In this document: one piece after another, positions 1 to 7,671 of the stretch | Position numbering within the stretch: position 1 is the first letter of the stretch | Layout of the letters: every line of letters begins with the position of its first letter | NCBI RefSeq assembly: GCF_014196255.1 | Contig: NZ_JACIDH010000006.1 | Coordinates: forward strand, 104,774 to 168,773 | Length of the DNA: 64,000 bases | Direction of reading: 5' to 3' | Source: Sphingomonas pseudosanguinis | GTDB taxonomy: Bacteria > Pseudomonadota > Alphaproteobacteria > Sphingomonadales > Sphingomonadaceae | The notes under the pieces: generated by a model | The model's input: only the letters and a program-made list of their open reading frames with translations | What the model was told of the DNA's origin: nothing | Databases searched by the model: none | Program-made: the position numbers and the translations under genes

Positions 1-2
1 GC

Positions 3-323
3 CGGCGGCTGGAGCCGGTGTGGGACAAGGCGATGTATCTCGCCTCGGGCGCCAGCCTGCTCGATCTGGTCCATGCGCTGCCCGAGGATGCCGATCATGT
101 CCTGATGGTCGGCCATAATCCCGGGCTCGAAGATCTGACGCTCGACCTGACGCTGGACGGGGAATTGCGCGAGCGAGCCGAGGACAAATATCCCACCGCG
201 ACGGTCGCGCAGATGACCCTGCCGATCACCCGCTGGGCGGAAGCGCAATCCAACAGCGCGACGCTGATCGCCTTCATCCGCCCGCGCGATCTCGACCCCA
301 CGCTGGGTCCCGATACTCCCTGA
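3..323 (+). CDS. SixA-like phosphohistidine phosphatase, 3' part
   Basis: Only the C-terminal ~106 codons are in the window; the N-terminus with the RHG active-site motif lies upstream. What is visible fits the histidine phosphatase superfamily, SixA type: a GHNPG motif (second active-site histidine) follows a hydrophobic strand (VLMV), as in SixA proteins that dephosphorylate phosphohistidine. The stop at 321-323 is followed two bases later by a perfect DnaA box. The next gene is convergent. The substrate cannot be told from sequence. Confidence 0.75.
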   Translation, partial: RRLEPVWDKAMYLASGASLLDLVHALPEDADHVLMVGHNPGLEDLTLDLTLDGELRERAEDKYPTATVAQMTLPITRWAEAQSNSATLIAFIRPRDLDPTLGPDTP

Positions 324-324
324 C

Positions 325-333
325 TTATCCACA
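325..333 (+). promoter_or_regulatory. DnaA box, perfect TTATCCACA
   Basis: Exact match to the bacterial DnaA box consensus, starting two bases after the stop of the SixA-like gene. Confidence 0.75.
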
Positions 334-398
334 GCCATTCCGGCGATAGGATCATCGGTCCAACAAGGCTGAATGGCTCTTCCTGGCCGGAAACAGGG

Positions 399-407
399 TG
401 TGGATAA
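399..407 (-). promoter_or_regulatory. DnaA box, perfect
   Basis: Reads TGTGGATAA on the plus strand, an exact consensus box on the minus strand, second of four in this gap. Confidence 0.75.
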
Positions 408-443
408 CCCTGTCAGATAGGGGGCCCAATACCCCGCGTTTCC

Positions 444-452
444 TGTGGATAA
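444..452 (-). promoter_or_regulatory. DnaA box, perfect
   Basis: Reads TGTGGATAA on the plus strand, 45 bp from the preceding box in the same orientation. Confidence 0.75.
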
Positions 453-568
453 GCCTGTGTATGATCGGCAGCGCGATGCTGAAAACAATCATACGATCGG
501 ATGATAGAGCGAAACTCGAAAGGGCCTTTATTCTCTCACGATTTCAGTGTTTTGAATACCATCATCGC

Positions 569-577
569 TGTGGATAA
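569..577 (-). promoter_or_regulatory. DnaA box, perfect
   Basis: Reads TGTGGATAA on the plus strand, on the far side of the AT-rich stretch at about 480-560. Confidence 0.75.
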
Positions 578-599
578 CATGTTGGCAAAGGGTCGATAA

Positions 600-1127
600 T
601 CACCCCTTGCCTTCCAGTTTCGCCTTCAGCCCGGCCAACGCGCCAAGAGGGCGCGCCTCTTCCTCGCTGATGACACCCGCCTCCTTCAACACCGCCGCCG
701 CATGAGGGCTGCGCGGGAAGGGATCGAGCGCCAGCGCCATCGTCTCCGCCGCCGCTTCGCCGAGGTCGATCGCACCGCCCTCGATCTCGATCGTGTCGAG
801 CGTATCGCCGGACAGTTCGATCTCCTCATCCGTGCCGTACGCAGCGGGCTCGACGAAGCGCAGCGCGACCGGCTCGTCCACGGTCGCGGGCACGGGTTCG
901 CCAGTTACAGAGCAGGGCTGCACCACCGCGCTGCGCACCGTGCCGGTCACCAGGATGCCGGGGGCATCGCGACGCACGACCAGATCGGCCTGAAGCCGGT
1001 CGATCGACAAGAGGCCGAAGCGCTTCGCCAACGCCGCGCGCTCGGCCGAGTCCGCTTCGATCGCGACCGGCTTTTCACGCTCGCCGATCGTGTCGATCTT
1101 TTCGGGGCGGCTCCATTCGGGGGTCAC
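600..1127 (-). CDS. DUF177 (YceD-family) protein
   Basis: A 175-residue protein of the DUF177/YceD family, linked in other bacteria to large-subunit rRNA or ribosome metabolism. The centre has the family hallmark VVQPCSVTGEPVPATVDEP (about residues 68-86), with one cysteine in the position usually followed by a hydrophobic strand and an acidic loop. The GTG start at 1125-1127 overlaps the stop of the upstream chaperone gene (GTGA), so I take this start over longer upstream frames. The overlap indicates translational coupling. In alphaproteobacteria this gene often follows the bc1 chaperone gene. The exact biochemical role is not established from sequence. Confidence 0.85.
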   Translation of the reverse strand: MTPEWSRPEKIDTIGEREKPVAIEADSAERAALAKRFGLLSIDRLQADLVVRRDAPGILVTGTVRSAVVQPCSVTGEPVPATVDEPVALRFVEPAAYGTDEEIELSGDTLDTIEIEGGAIDLGEAAAETMALALDPFPRSPHAAAVLKEAGVISEEEARPLGALAGLKAKLEGKG

Positions 1128-1660
1128 GGCAATTCTCCACTCATCAATCGGGCCAGCGGCATCGCCGCCAGCTGTTCGTGCAACAGGGTCAACGCGCGGC
1201 GAACGTAACCGACCGCATCGGCGTCGCCCGGCGCATCCCCCCGGTACAGGTTTCGCAGCAGCGCGGCATCCAGCATCGCCGGCTCCTCGGCCACCAGTGC
1301 CTCGCGATAGGCGGTCAGGCGACCACCCAGCATCGCCATCATCCGGCCGATATGCTTGCCGACGACGATGTCGCCAATCCCCAACTCGCGCAACTGCCCG
1401 TCCATATCGGTCACGAACCGCTCGGTCAGGCGCGCCGCGGCCTCGGTGCCCTCCGCGCTCGCCTCCAGCCGGATCAGAACCAGCGACAGGATCGCGGCGA
1501 TCATGTCGAACCGACCATCGACCGTGTCGGGCACCGCCCCGTCCAGATACCAGTGCGGTTCGCGCGCGCGCAGCACGACCGCATTGTACAGCGGCAGCAC
1601 CGCATCGCCGTCCCGCCCGAAATAGCGTGCGGTCATCCGCTTCAGCCACGCTCCGGCCAT
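1124..1660 (-). CDS. Ubiquinol-cytochrome c chaperone family protein
   Basis: A 178-residue homologue of the CBP3/UQCC1 chaperone, which in mitochondria assists cytochrome b synthesis and bc1 complex assembly. Visible family features are the PLYNAVVLRAREPHWY stretch near residue 20, the RFDMIAAILSLVLIRLE helix, and the GIGDIVVGKHIGRMM segment near residue 100. The ATG at 1658-1660 was chosen because the conserved domain begins a few residues later; longer frames run into the promoter of the divergent bamE. It overlaps the downstream DUF177 gene by four bases. A role in respiratory chain assembly is inferred from the family. Confidence 0.85.
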   Translation of the reverse strand: MAGAWLKRMTARYFGRDGDAVLPLYNAVVLRAREPHWYLDGAVPDTVDGRFDMIAAILSLVLIRLEASAEGTEAAARLTERFVTDMDGQLRELGIGDIVVGKHIGRMMAMLGGRLTAYREALVAEEPAMLDAALLRNLYRGDAPGDADAVGYVRRALTLLHEQLAAMPLARLMSGELP

Positions 1661-1805
1661 CCGCCCCTCCCTCTTCACGCGGGCATCCACCGCGCTGACG
1701 CTTGTGTGCGCCTTTCCCTTCGCATATCGAGGGGGCGACGGTCGAGCCGATCGATCGCCTGTTTGCCTACCCGCCTGTGCGGCCGAGTGCGGCCCGGAGA
1801 TGATG

Positions 1806-2297
1806 ATGAGCGTTTCTTCCACCCGGCTGGCCGTTCTCGGGCTGGGCCTGGCCATGGCCGCCGCCGCCTGCACGCCGCTGCGCTCGCATCAGGGTTATGT
1901 CGTCGACACCGACCTGGTCAATTCGATCCAGCCGGGCGTCGACAACCGCCAGTCGGTGCTCCAGACGCTGGGCACGCCGACCATCACCAGCCAGTTCAAC
2001 GGCGGCGACTGGTATTATGTCGCGCGCGACAGCCGCAATCTGGGCTTCAACCTGCCGCACCCCGCGTCGCAGATCACGCTGCAAATCAGCTTCGATCCGG
2101 CGGGCAATGTCAGCGCGATCCGCCGGTCGGGCATCGATCAGGCCGCCGACATCTCGCCCTATGGCAAGACGACACCGACGCTGGGTCGCCAGCGCGGCTT
2201 CTTCCAGGACCTGTTCGGCAATATCGGCGCGGTCGGCGCACCGGGCGCCGGTGCGGGCGCCCCCGGCACGGGTGGCGGCGGACGTACCCGGCCGTAA
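1806..2297 (+). CDS. bamE: Outer membrane protein assembly factor BamE (SmpA/OmlA) lipoprotein
   Basis: A 163-residue outer-membrane lipoprotein of the SmpA/OmlA family, the small subunit of the BAM complex that inserts beta-barrel proteins. The N-terminus is a lipoprotein signal peptide ending in an AAAC lipobox (cysteine near residue 22). The core motif is the family helix NRQSVLQTLGTPT, followed by WYYVARDSR. The tail beyond residue 140 is Gly/Ala/Pro-rich and low complexity. Three ATGs follow each other at 1800-1808; the third has the best spacing from GGAG at 1796-1799. It is divergent from the bc1 chaperone and convergent with rho. Confidence 0.9.
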   Translation: MSVSSTRLAVLGLGLAMAAAACTPLRSHQGYVVDTDLVNSIQPGVDNRQSVLQTLGTPTITSQFNGGDWYYVARDSRNLGFNLPHPASQITLQISFDPAGNVSAIRRSGIDQAADISPYGKTTPTLGRQRGFFQDLFGNIGAVGAPGAGAGAPGTGGGGRTRP

Positions 2298-2375
2298 GGG
2301 CGGGGTCGCTTTTCCTGTAATAGCGAACTCCGTTCCGCCGGAGTGCACCGCCTGTTGCCGGCGAGGGATTCCCTT

Positions 2376-2537
2376 GGCCTTCGACTACGCTCAGGCGGAA
2401 CGGGGTTTGTGGTGTCACCCTCGTAAGGAGGTCAGGTTTCCCTCCTACCTCCGTTCCGCCTAAGCGAAGTCGAAGGCCACGCACCATCTTGGCCGAGCAC
2501 GGAACATACGCTTCGACTTCGCTGAGCGTGAACGGAG
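2376..2537. repeat. Palindromic repeat family A, three copies
   Basis: Copies at 2376-2405 (forward), 2449-2478 (inverted) and 2510-2537 (forward, diverged). The core is near TTCGACTTCGCTCAGGCTGA followed by ACGG. Forward and inverted copies can pair into a long hairpin. The repeat sits where bamE and rho transcripts converge, as do the other copies in this window. Confidence 0.75.
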
Positions 2538-2568
2538 ATCGGGCCTAATCTCAGCAAATCCCCCGTTT

Positions 2569-2751
2569 GGCCGCGTCGCCTGGTAAGCAACGACGCGGCC
2601 GTGCCGTGCTTGGACCGGCACGATCCCGAAAGGGGGTGGGATCGGGCCTGCTAACGCCCCAAAACGAGAATGGGTTCGCGAACGGGCCTAATTCCGCTTG
2701 CGAACCCATCATGGCGTCCATGGCGTCACGTCGGCGGGGGCCATGGCCCCC
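2569..2751. other. Array of consecutive perfect stem-loops downstream of rho
   Basis: Stem-loops follow each other with almost no spacer: a 10-bp stem 2569-2578/2591-2600, a 6-bp stem 2601-2606/2616-2621, a 7-bp stem 2621-2627/2638-2644, a 4-bp stem 2644-2647/2656-2659 and a 9-bp stem 2671-2679/2700-2708. A 16-bp perfect palindrome (2736-2751) follows, 11 bases from the rho stop. It could be a terminator array for rho or a structured non-coding RNA on either strand. No U-tract is obvious. Confidence 0.5.
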
Positions 2752-2762
2752 TGCCCGCCCGC

Positions 2763-4019
<1,257 letters not shown>

Positions 4020-4458
4020 GAGGATCGGTCCGGATGGTCGGAGGGCGTCGGTCGGCGAGGATCGCGGCGAAACGAGGCTGTCGATAAGGAAGTGTAGGCG
4101 ACGCGAGGACCGCGCCCTACGCCGCCGGAGTTAGGATTGGGGGTGCCCCAAGTCAATGGGGAAAGCCCATCGCCCCATGAGACTCACGCCCCCCGTAAAC
4201 GGGATGGCTCCTCTTATTGCTCCCCTCCCGCTTGCGGGAGGGGCGGGGGGAGGGAAAGCCGCAGGCGTTGGTCTCGGTGAGACTCCCGGGGGGGCCCCCC
4301 CCCCCCCCCCCCGCCGGGGGGGGGGGGGGGGGGGGGGGCGCCCCAACGCCGCAGGCGTTGGTCTCGGTGAGACTCCCTGCCCTCCCCCACCCCCTCCCGC
4401 TTGCGGGAGGGGAGCAAGAAGGAGTGCCCTTCCGCCTGCGAGGAAGCACTAAGGTCGT
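4020..4458. other. Intergenic region between hemJ and rho
   Basis: This 439-bp gap contains the rho leader (about 4020-4150) with an imperfect hairpin near 4103-4130 on the minus strand. It also holds a repeat block (4217-4420) interrupted by long G and C homopolymers. No plausible gene is seen; open frames here are proline/glycine-only translations of the homopolymers. Confidence 0.6.
4217..4420. repeat. Family B/C palindromic repeat interrupted by G/C homopolymers
   Basis: Outer ends are the palindromes CCCTCCCGCTTGCGGGAGGG (4222-4241) and an equivalent copy near 4392-4412. A 30-bp direct repeat (4258-4287 and 4348-4377, containing TCTCGGTGAGACTCCC) flanks a stretch of G7, C18, GCC and G23 (4288-4338). 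The homopolymer hairpin looks either unstable in the cell or an assembly artefact. Confidence 0.6.
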
Positions 4459-4923
4459 TCAGAACGGCTTGATGACGACCAACACCACAATCAACGCCGC
4501 CGCCAGCGCGGGCACTTCGTTGATCATGCGCAGCTGCTTGCCGCTGAGCTTGGTCACCCCGCGCGCCAGTTTCTTGGAATAGCCGACCATCCAGCCATGA
4601 TAGCCGCTGAGCAGCAGCACGAAGAACAGCTTGGCATGGAGCCAGCCCAGTCCCGGCACGCCCGAGAACAGCCCCAGCGACGCCGCCAGCAACAGCCCCA
4701 ACACCCACACCGCGATCATCGCCGGCGTCAGGATGATCGACCGCAGCTTGCCCTCGCGCTCGATCCAGCGCGCGGCGTCGGTGGCGTCGCCCGCGACCAA
4801 CGCCTCCTGATGATAGACCAGATAGCGCGGCATCATGAACAGCCCGGCCATCCAGAAGATCACGAAGATGATATGCGCCGCCTTCACCCATTCATAGGCG
4901 GCCCCGAGAAGTCCGGTCATCAT
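4459..4923 (-). CDS. hemJ: Protoporphyrinogen IX oxidase HemJ (CopD-like membrane protein)
   Basis: A 154-residue integral membrane protein with four predicted transmembrane helices. The first contains AAHIIFVIFWMAGLFMMPR and the third HAKLFFVLLLSGYHGW; the histidines and the LHAK lysine are conserved in HemJ, the quinone-linked oxidase of protoporphyrinogen IX. The start region is ATGATGA, where the second ATG overlaps the stop of hemE. Both ATGs are possible, and coupling to hemE supports a role in the same heme pathway. A copper-resistance CopD role is less likely given size and context. Confidence 0.88.
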   Translation of the reverse strand: MMTGLLGAAYEWVKAAHIIFVIFWMAGLFMMPRYLVYHQEALVAGDATDAARWIEREGKLRSIILTPAMIAVWVLGLLLAASLGLFSGVPGLGWLHAKLFFVLLLSGYHGWMVGYSKKLARGVTKLSGKQLRMINEVPALAAALIVVLVVIKPF

Positions 4924-5954
4924 GCGCTCCGTACGCGGGCGATCAGCTGCTCGACATGCGCGATCGGCGTGTCGGGCAGGATGCCATGGCCCAGGTTGAA
5001 GATATGCGGCCGCTCGGCGAAGGCCGCCAGGATGCGATCGACCGCGCCGTCCAGCGCCTCGCCGCCGGCGATCAGTGCCAGCGGATCGAGATTGCCTTGT
5101 ACCGGCAGACCCTTGGGCAAATAGGTGTCGGCCCAGACCGGATCGACCGTCTCGTCCAGCCCGACCGCGTCGACACCCGTTTCACGCGCATAAGCGGGCA
5201 GCTTGCCCCCGGCCCCCTTGGGGAAGCCGATCACCGGCACGCCCGGGCAACGCGCGCGGAAGCCATCGACGATCGCGGCATTGGGCGCGATCACCCAGCG
5301 CTCGAACTGTGCCGGCGACAGCGAACCCGCCCAGCTGTCGAACAGCTGCACCGCCTCGACGCCGTTGGCAACCTGTCCCGCCAGATAGTCGATGGTCATC
5401 TTAACGATCGCATCGATGATCGCCCCGAAGCCTTGCCCGTCGGCATAGGCGAAACGGCGCGTCTCGCCTTGGTCTTTGGACCCCTGCCCCGCCACCATAT
5501 AGGTCGCGACCGTCCAGGGAGAGCCCGCAAAGCCCAGAAAGCTGGTCTGGGGCGGCAATTGCGCCTTCACCCCCGCCACGGTGGCATAGACGGGCTCGAG
5601 CCGCTCAGGGACGCGCTGAAGGGCATCCAGCGCATGATCGACCAGCGCCGGTGTCAGCCGTGGTCCCTCACCCGCGCCGAAGCTCAAATCCTGCCCCAAT
5701 GCCCAGGGGACCATCAGGATGTCGGAGAACAGGATCGCGCCGTCAAAGCCGAACCGGCGGATCGGTTGCACCGTCACCTCGGCCGCAGCGACCGGATCGG
5801 TGGCGAGCGCCAGGAAGCCGCCCTTCTCCGCCCGCAGCGCGCGATACTCGGGCAGATAGCGTCCGGCCTGTCGCATGAGCCACATCGGTGGCGTCGCCTG
5901 CCGCTCACCCGACAGCACGGCGAGCAGGGGCTTTTGGATCGAGACGTCGGTCAG
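4920..5954 (-). CDS. hemE: Uroporphyrinogen decarboxylase HemE, probable CTG start
   Basis: HemE decarboxylates the four acetate side chains of uroporphyrinogen III to coproporphyrinogen III. Conserved motifs are MRQAGRYLPEYR near the N-terminus, FSDILMVPWALG, GFAGSPWT, LFDSWAG and GNLDP. The first usual start codon is a GTG at 5916-5918, which would remove the conserved KPLLAVL segment. The frame is open upstream to a stop at 5970-5972 and contains no ATG, GTG or TTG there, but a CTG at 5952-5954 follows a purine-rich AAGGGGGG. I therefore propose CTG initiation, giving 344 residues. The gene reads away from the origin-like gap. Confidence 0.93.
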   Translation of the reverse strand: MTDVSIQKPLLAVLSGERQATPPMWLMRQAGRYLPEYRALRAEKGGFLALATDPVAAAEVTVQPIRRFGFDGAILFSDILMVPWALGQDLSFGAGEGPRLTPALVDHALDALQRVPERLEPVYATVAGVKAQLPPQTSFLGFAGSPWTVATYMVAGQGSKDQGETRRFAYADGQGFGAIIDAIVKMTIDYLAGQVANGVEAVQLFDSWAGSLSPAQFERWVIAPNAAIVDGFRARCPGVPVIGFPKGAGGKLPAYARETGVDAVGLDETVDPVWADTYLPKGLPVQGNLDPLALIAGGEALDGAVDRILAAFAERPHIFNLGHGILPDTPIAHVEQLIARVRSA

Positions 5955-6169
5955 GAGACCCCCCTTCTTCTATCTAAGAAGATTCTAAGAATGGATTGTT
6001 GAAGTGGTTGGCACGTTGGTTGTCGGGATTATGCGGCTCTCCCCGATATGCCAACACGTTGACTCAAGGGGAATCGCCGATTCAACGGGATTCGGATTCA
6101 TGACCCCCGTAACTCACAGGCTGTGGAAAAGAATCGCACCTGTGAGATTCATTGTGGACGAATCGGTCG

Positions 6170-6178
6170 TTATCCACC
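6170..6178 (+). promoter_or_regulatory. DnaA box, one mismatch (TTATCCACC)
   Basis: Differs from the consensus only in the last base and lies 53 bp from the perfect box at 6232, in the same orientation. Confidence 0.55.
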
Positions 6179-6231
6179 GGCCGCCAGCCGCTTGGCCGGT
6201 CGGCGAAGTTACGCTACCGATTCTTCCCATG

Positions 6232-6240
6232 TTATCCACA
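6232..6240 (+). promoter_or_regulatory. DnaA box, perfect TTATCCACA
   Basis: Exact consensus, 18 bases upstream of the ppsR start and directly followed by a GANTC site. DnaA bound here could also affect ppsR transcription. Confidence 0.75.
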
Positions 6241-6257
6241 GAGTCATTCGGGCGGTC

Positions 6258-7076
6258 ATGACGACGCGGCTCCACCTGCATCTTTTGTCCGATTCCACCG
6301 GCGAGACGCTGGAGAACATCGCCAAGGCGGCGCTGGCGCAATATGACGATGTGGAAACCGTCCGGCATTTCTGGCCGATGGTCCGCACCGAGAGTCATCT
6401 GGAGCGCATCCTGCAGGAGATCGCGCAGAATCCGGGGCTGGTGATCTATACGCTGGTCAACCCGACCACCCGGCGGGTGCTGGAAAGCCGCTGCCACGCG
6501 CTGGGCCTGCCGACGGTGGCGCCGCTCGATCCGGTCAATGCCGCGCTGTCGGGGTTGCTGGGCGTCCAGGCCAAGATGCGCCCCGGTCGCCAGCACGTCC
6601 TGGACGCCGCCTATTTCGCGCGGGTCGACGCGATCCAGTTCACCATCGCGCATGACGATGGGATCGCGTGGGAGGAATGGGAAGAGGCCGATATTGTGCT
6701 GGCCGGCGTCAGCCGTTCGTCCAAGACGCCGACGTCGATCTATCTCGCCAATCGCGGCTACAAGACCGCCAACATTCCGATCGTGGTCGAAAGCCCGCCG
6801 CCGCCGTTCCTCTTCACGCTGAAAAGGCCGCTGGTCGTGGGACTGACCACCAGTGCCGACCGGCTGATCGCGATCCGGCGCAACCGGCTGCTCTCGCTCA
6901 ACCAGGCGCCCGACACCGATTATGTCGAGCAGGAGGCGGTAAACCGCGAACTGACCTTCGCCAGGCGGATGTTCGCCGACAATGACTGGCCGGTGATCGA
7001 CGTCACCCGCCGCTCCATCGAGGAGACGGCGGCCGCGATCATCTCCCTCGTCAATCAACGAAAGTCCGACGCATGA
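6258..7076 (+). CDS. ppsR: PpsR-type kinase/pyrophosphorylase (DUF299), regulator of PEP synthase or PPDK
   Basis: A 272-residue member of the DUF299 family, bifunctional enzymes that switch PEP synthase or pyruvate phosphate dikinase by ADP-dependent phosphorylation and Pi-dependent dephosphorylation of a threonine. The nucleotide-binding loop GVSRSSKTPTSIYLANRG (from about residue 152) is intact. The N-terminal LHLLSDSTGETLE is the family signature, so the ATG at 6258 is the start; the frame stays open upstream through the origin-like gap. The gene overlaps maf by four bases (ATGA), and the order ppsR-maf-aroE-coaE-dnaQ is the one next to oriC in Caulobacter. Confidence 0.92.
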   Translation: MTTRLHLHLLSDSTGETLENIAKAALAQYDDVETVRHFWPMVRTESHLERILQEIAQNPGLVIYTLVNPTTRRVLESRCHALGLPTVAPLDPVNAALSGLLGVQAKMRPGRQHVLDAAYFARVDAIQFTIAHDDGIAWEEWEEADIVLAGVSRSSKTPTSIYLANRGYKTANIPIVVESPPPPFLFTLKRPLVVGLTTSADRLIAIRRNRLLSLNQAPDTDYVEQEAVNRELTFARRMFADNDWPVIDVTRRSIEETAAAIISLVNQRKSDA

Positions 7077-7660
7077 TCATCCTCGCCTCGCAAAGCGCCT
7101 CGCGCCGGGCGATGCTCGACGCCGCGGGGGTCGCCTATGAAGCCCTGCCCGCGCGCGTCGATGAAGCGAGCGTCAAGGCGGCGATGGCGGGTTCGTCCCC
7201 GCGCGACCTGTCCGATGCGCTCGCCGAGATGAAGGCGGTGAAGGTGTCGGCCAATGCCGGGCCCGTCCCGGTGCTGGGTTCGGATTCGATCGTCGCGCTG
7301 AGTGACGGCACCTTGCTCGACAAGCCCGAGAGCCGCGAGGAGGCGGCCGAGCATCTGGCGCGGATGAGCGGCGGGAGCCACGAATTGTGGAGCGCCGCCG
7401 TCATCGCCGAACATGGCCGCCCCGTCTGGCGCCATGTCGAACGCGCGAAACTCCATGTCCGCCCGCTCTCGGGCGCCTTCATCGACCGCTATCTCGACCA
7501 GGAGTGGCCCGACATCGCGGGCTGTGTCGGCTGTTTCCGGATCGAGGGGCCGGGCGTTCAGCTCTTCTCGCGGATCGAGGGCAGCCATTTCACCATTCTC
7601 GGTATGCCGCTGCTGCCCGTGCTGGGCTATTTGCGCGAGCGCGGCTGGATGCCCGCCTGA
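7073..7660 (+). CDS. Maf-like nucleoside triphosphate pyrophosphatase
   Basis: A 195-residue Maf/HAM1-superfamily protein, which hydrolyses non-canonical or specific nucleoside triphosphates to the monophosphate. The N-terminal motif LASQSASRRAMLDAAG carries the serine-arginine signature of Maf. The catalytic region is GSDSIVAL and LDKPESREEA, and IEGSHFTILGMPLLPV closes the fold. It overlaps ppsR by four bases, and aroE begins 11 bases downstream, so the genes form an operon. The substrate (dTTP/UTP type or m7GTP type) is not certain from sequence. Confidence 0.9.
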   Translation: MIILASQSASRRAMLDAAGVAYEALPARVDEASVKAAMAGSSPRDLSDALAEMKAVKVSANAGPVPVLGSDSIVALSDGTLLDKPESREEAAEHLARMSGGSHELWSAAVIAEHGRPVWRHVERAKLHVRPLSGAFIDRYLDQEWPDIAGCVGCFRIEGPGVQLFSRIEGSHFTILGMPLLPVLGYLRERGWMPA

Positions 7661-7671
7661 CAGGAAATTCC

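Larger units (their letters stand above)
324..599. other. Intergenic DnaA-box cluster, possible origin or DnaA-binding locus
   Basis: This 276-bp convergent gap holds no gene. It carries four exact copies of the DnaA box TTATCCACA: one on the plus strand (325-333) and three on the minus strand (399-407, 444-452, 569-577). An AT-rich stretch (about 480-560) lies between the third and fourth boxes and could be an unwinding element. No GANTC site is seen here, unlike the hemE-ppsR gap. It may be part of the origin, a DnaA-titration site or a DnaA-reactivating site. Sequence alone does not decide. Confidence 0.65.
2298..2762. other. Intergenic region between bamE and rho: repeats and stem-loops
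   Basis: This 465-bp gap between convergent genes has no credible gene. The left half (2376-2537) carries three copies of the convergent-end palindromic repeat. The right half (2569-2751) is a chain of perfect stem-loops. Both parts are listed separately. Confidence 0.7.
6061..6245. promoter_or_regulatory. Cluster of ten GANTC (CcrM) methylation sites
   Basis: GANTC starts at 6061, 6071, 6079, 6089, 6095, 6131, 6146, 6160, 6219 and 6241. GANTC is the target of the cell-cycle methylase CcrM in alphaproteobacteria, and Caulobacter oriC also carries such sites. The sites interleave with the DnaA-box cores. Confidence 0.75.
5955..6257. other. Putative chromosomal origin (oriC) between hemE and ppsR
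   Basis: A 303-bp divergent gap without a gene. It has a perfect DnaA box (6232-6240), a one-mismatch box TTATCCACC (6170-6178) and weaker TGTGGA cores at 6122-6130 and 6153-6161. An AT-rich left end lies at about 5965-6003. Ten GANTC sites fall between 6061 and 6245, plus one at 5981. In Caulobacter oriC lies between hemE and the ppsR homologue, with maf, aroE, coaE and dnaQ following in the same order as here. I infer that this is the origin or part of it. Promoters for hemE and ppsR must also lie here. Confidence 0.72.

Noticed and set aside
4131..4452. Small frames through the G/C homopolymers
   Set aside because: They encode only proline or glycine runs from a repeat or possible assembly artefact and lack ribosome sites.
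4459..4923. CopD copper-resistance protein
   Set aside because: Size, the conserved His/Lys pattern and coupling to hemE fit HemJ better.
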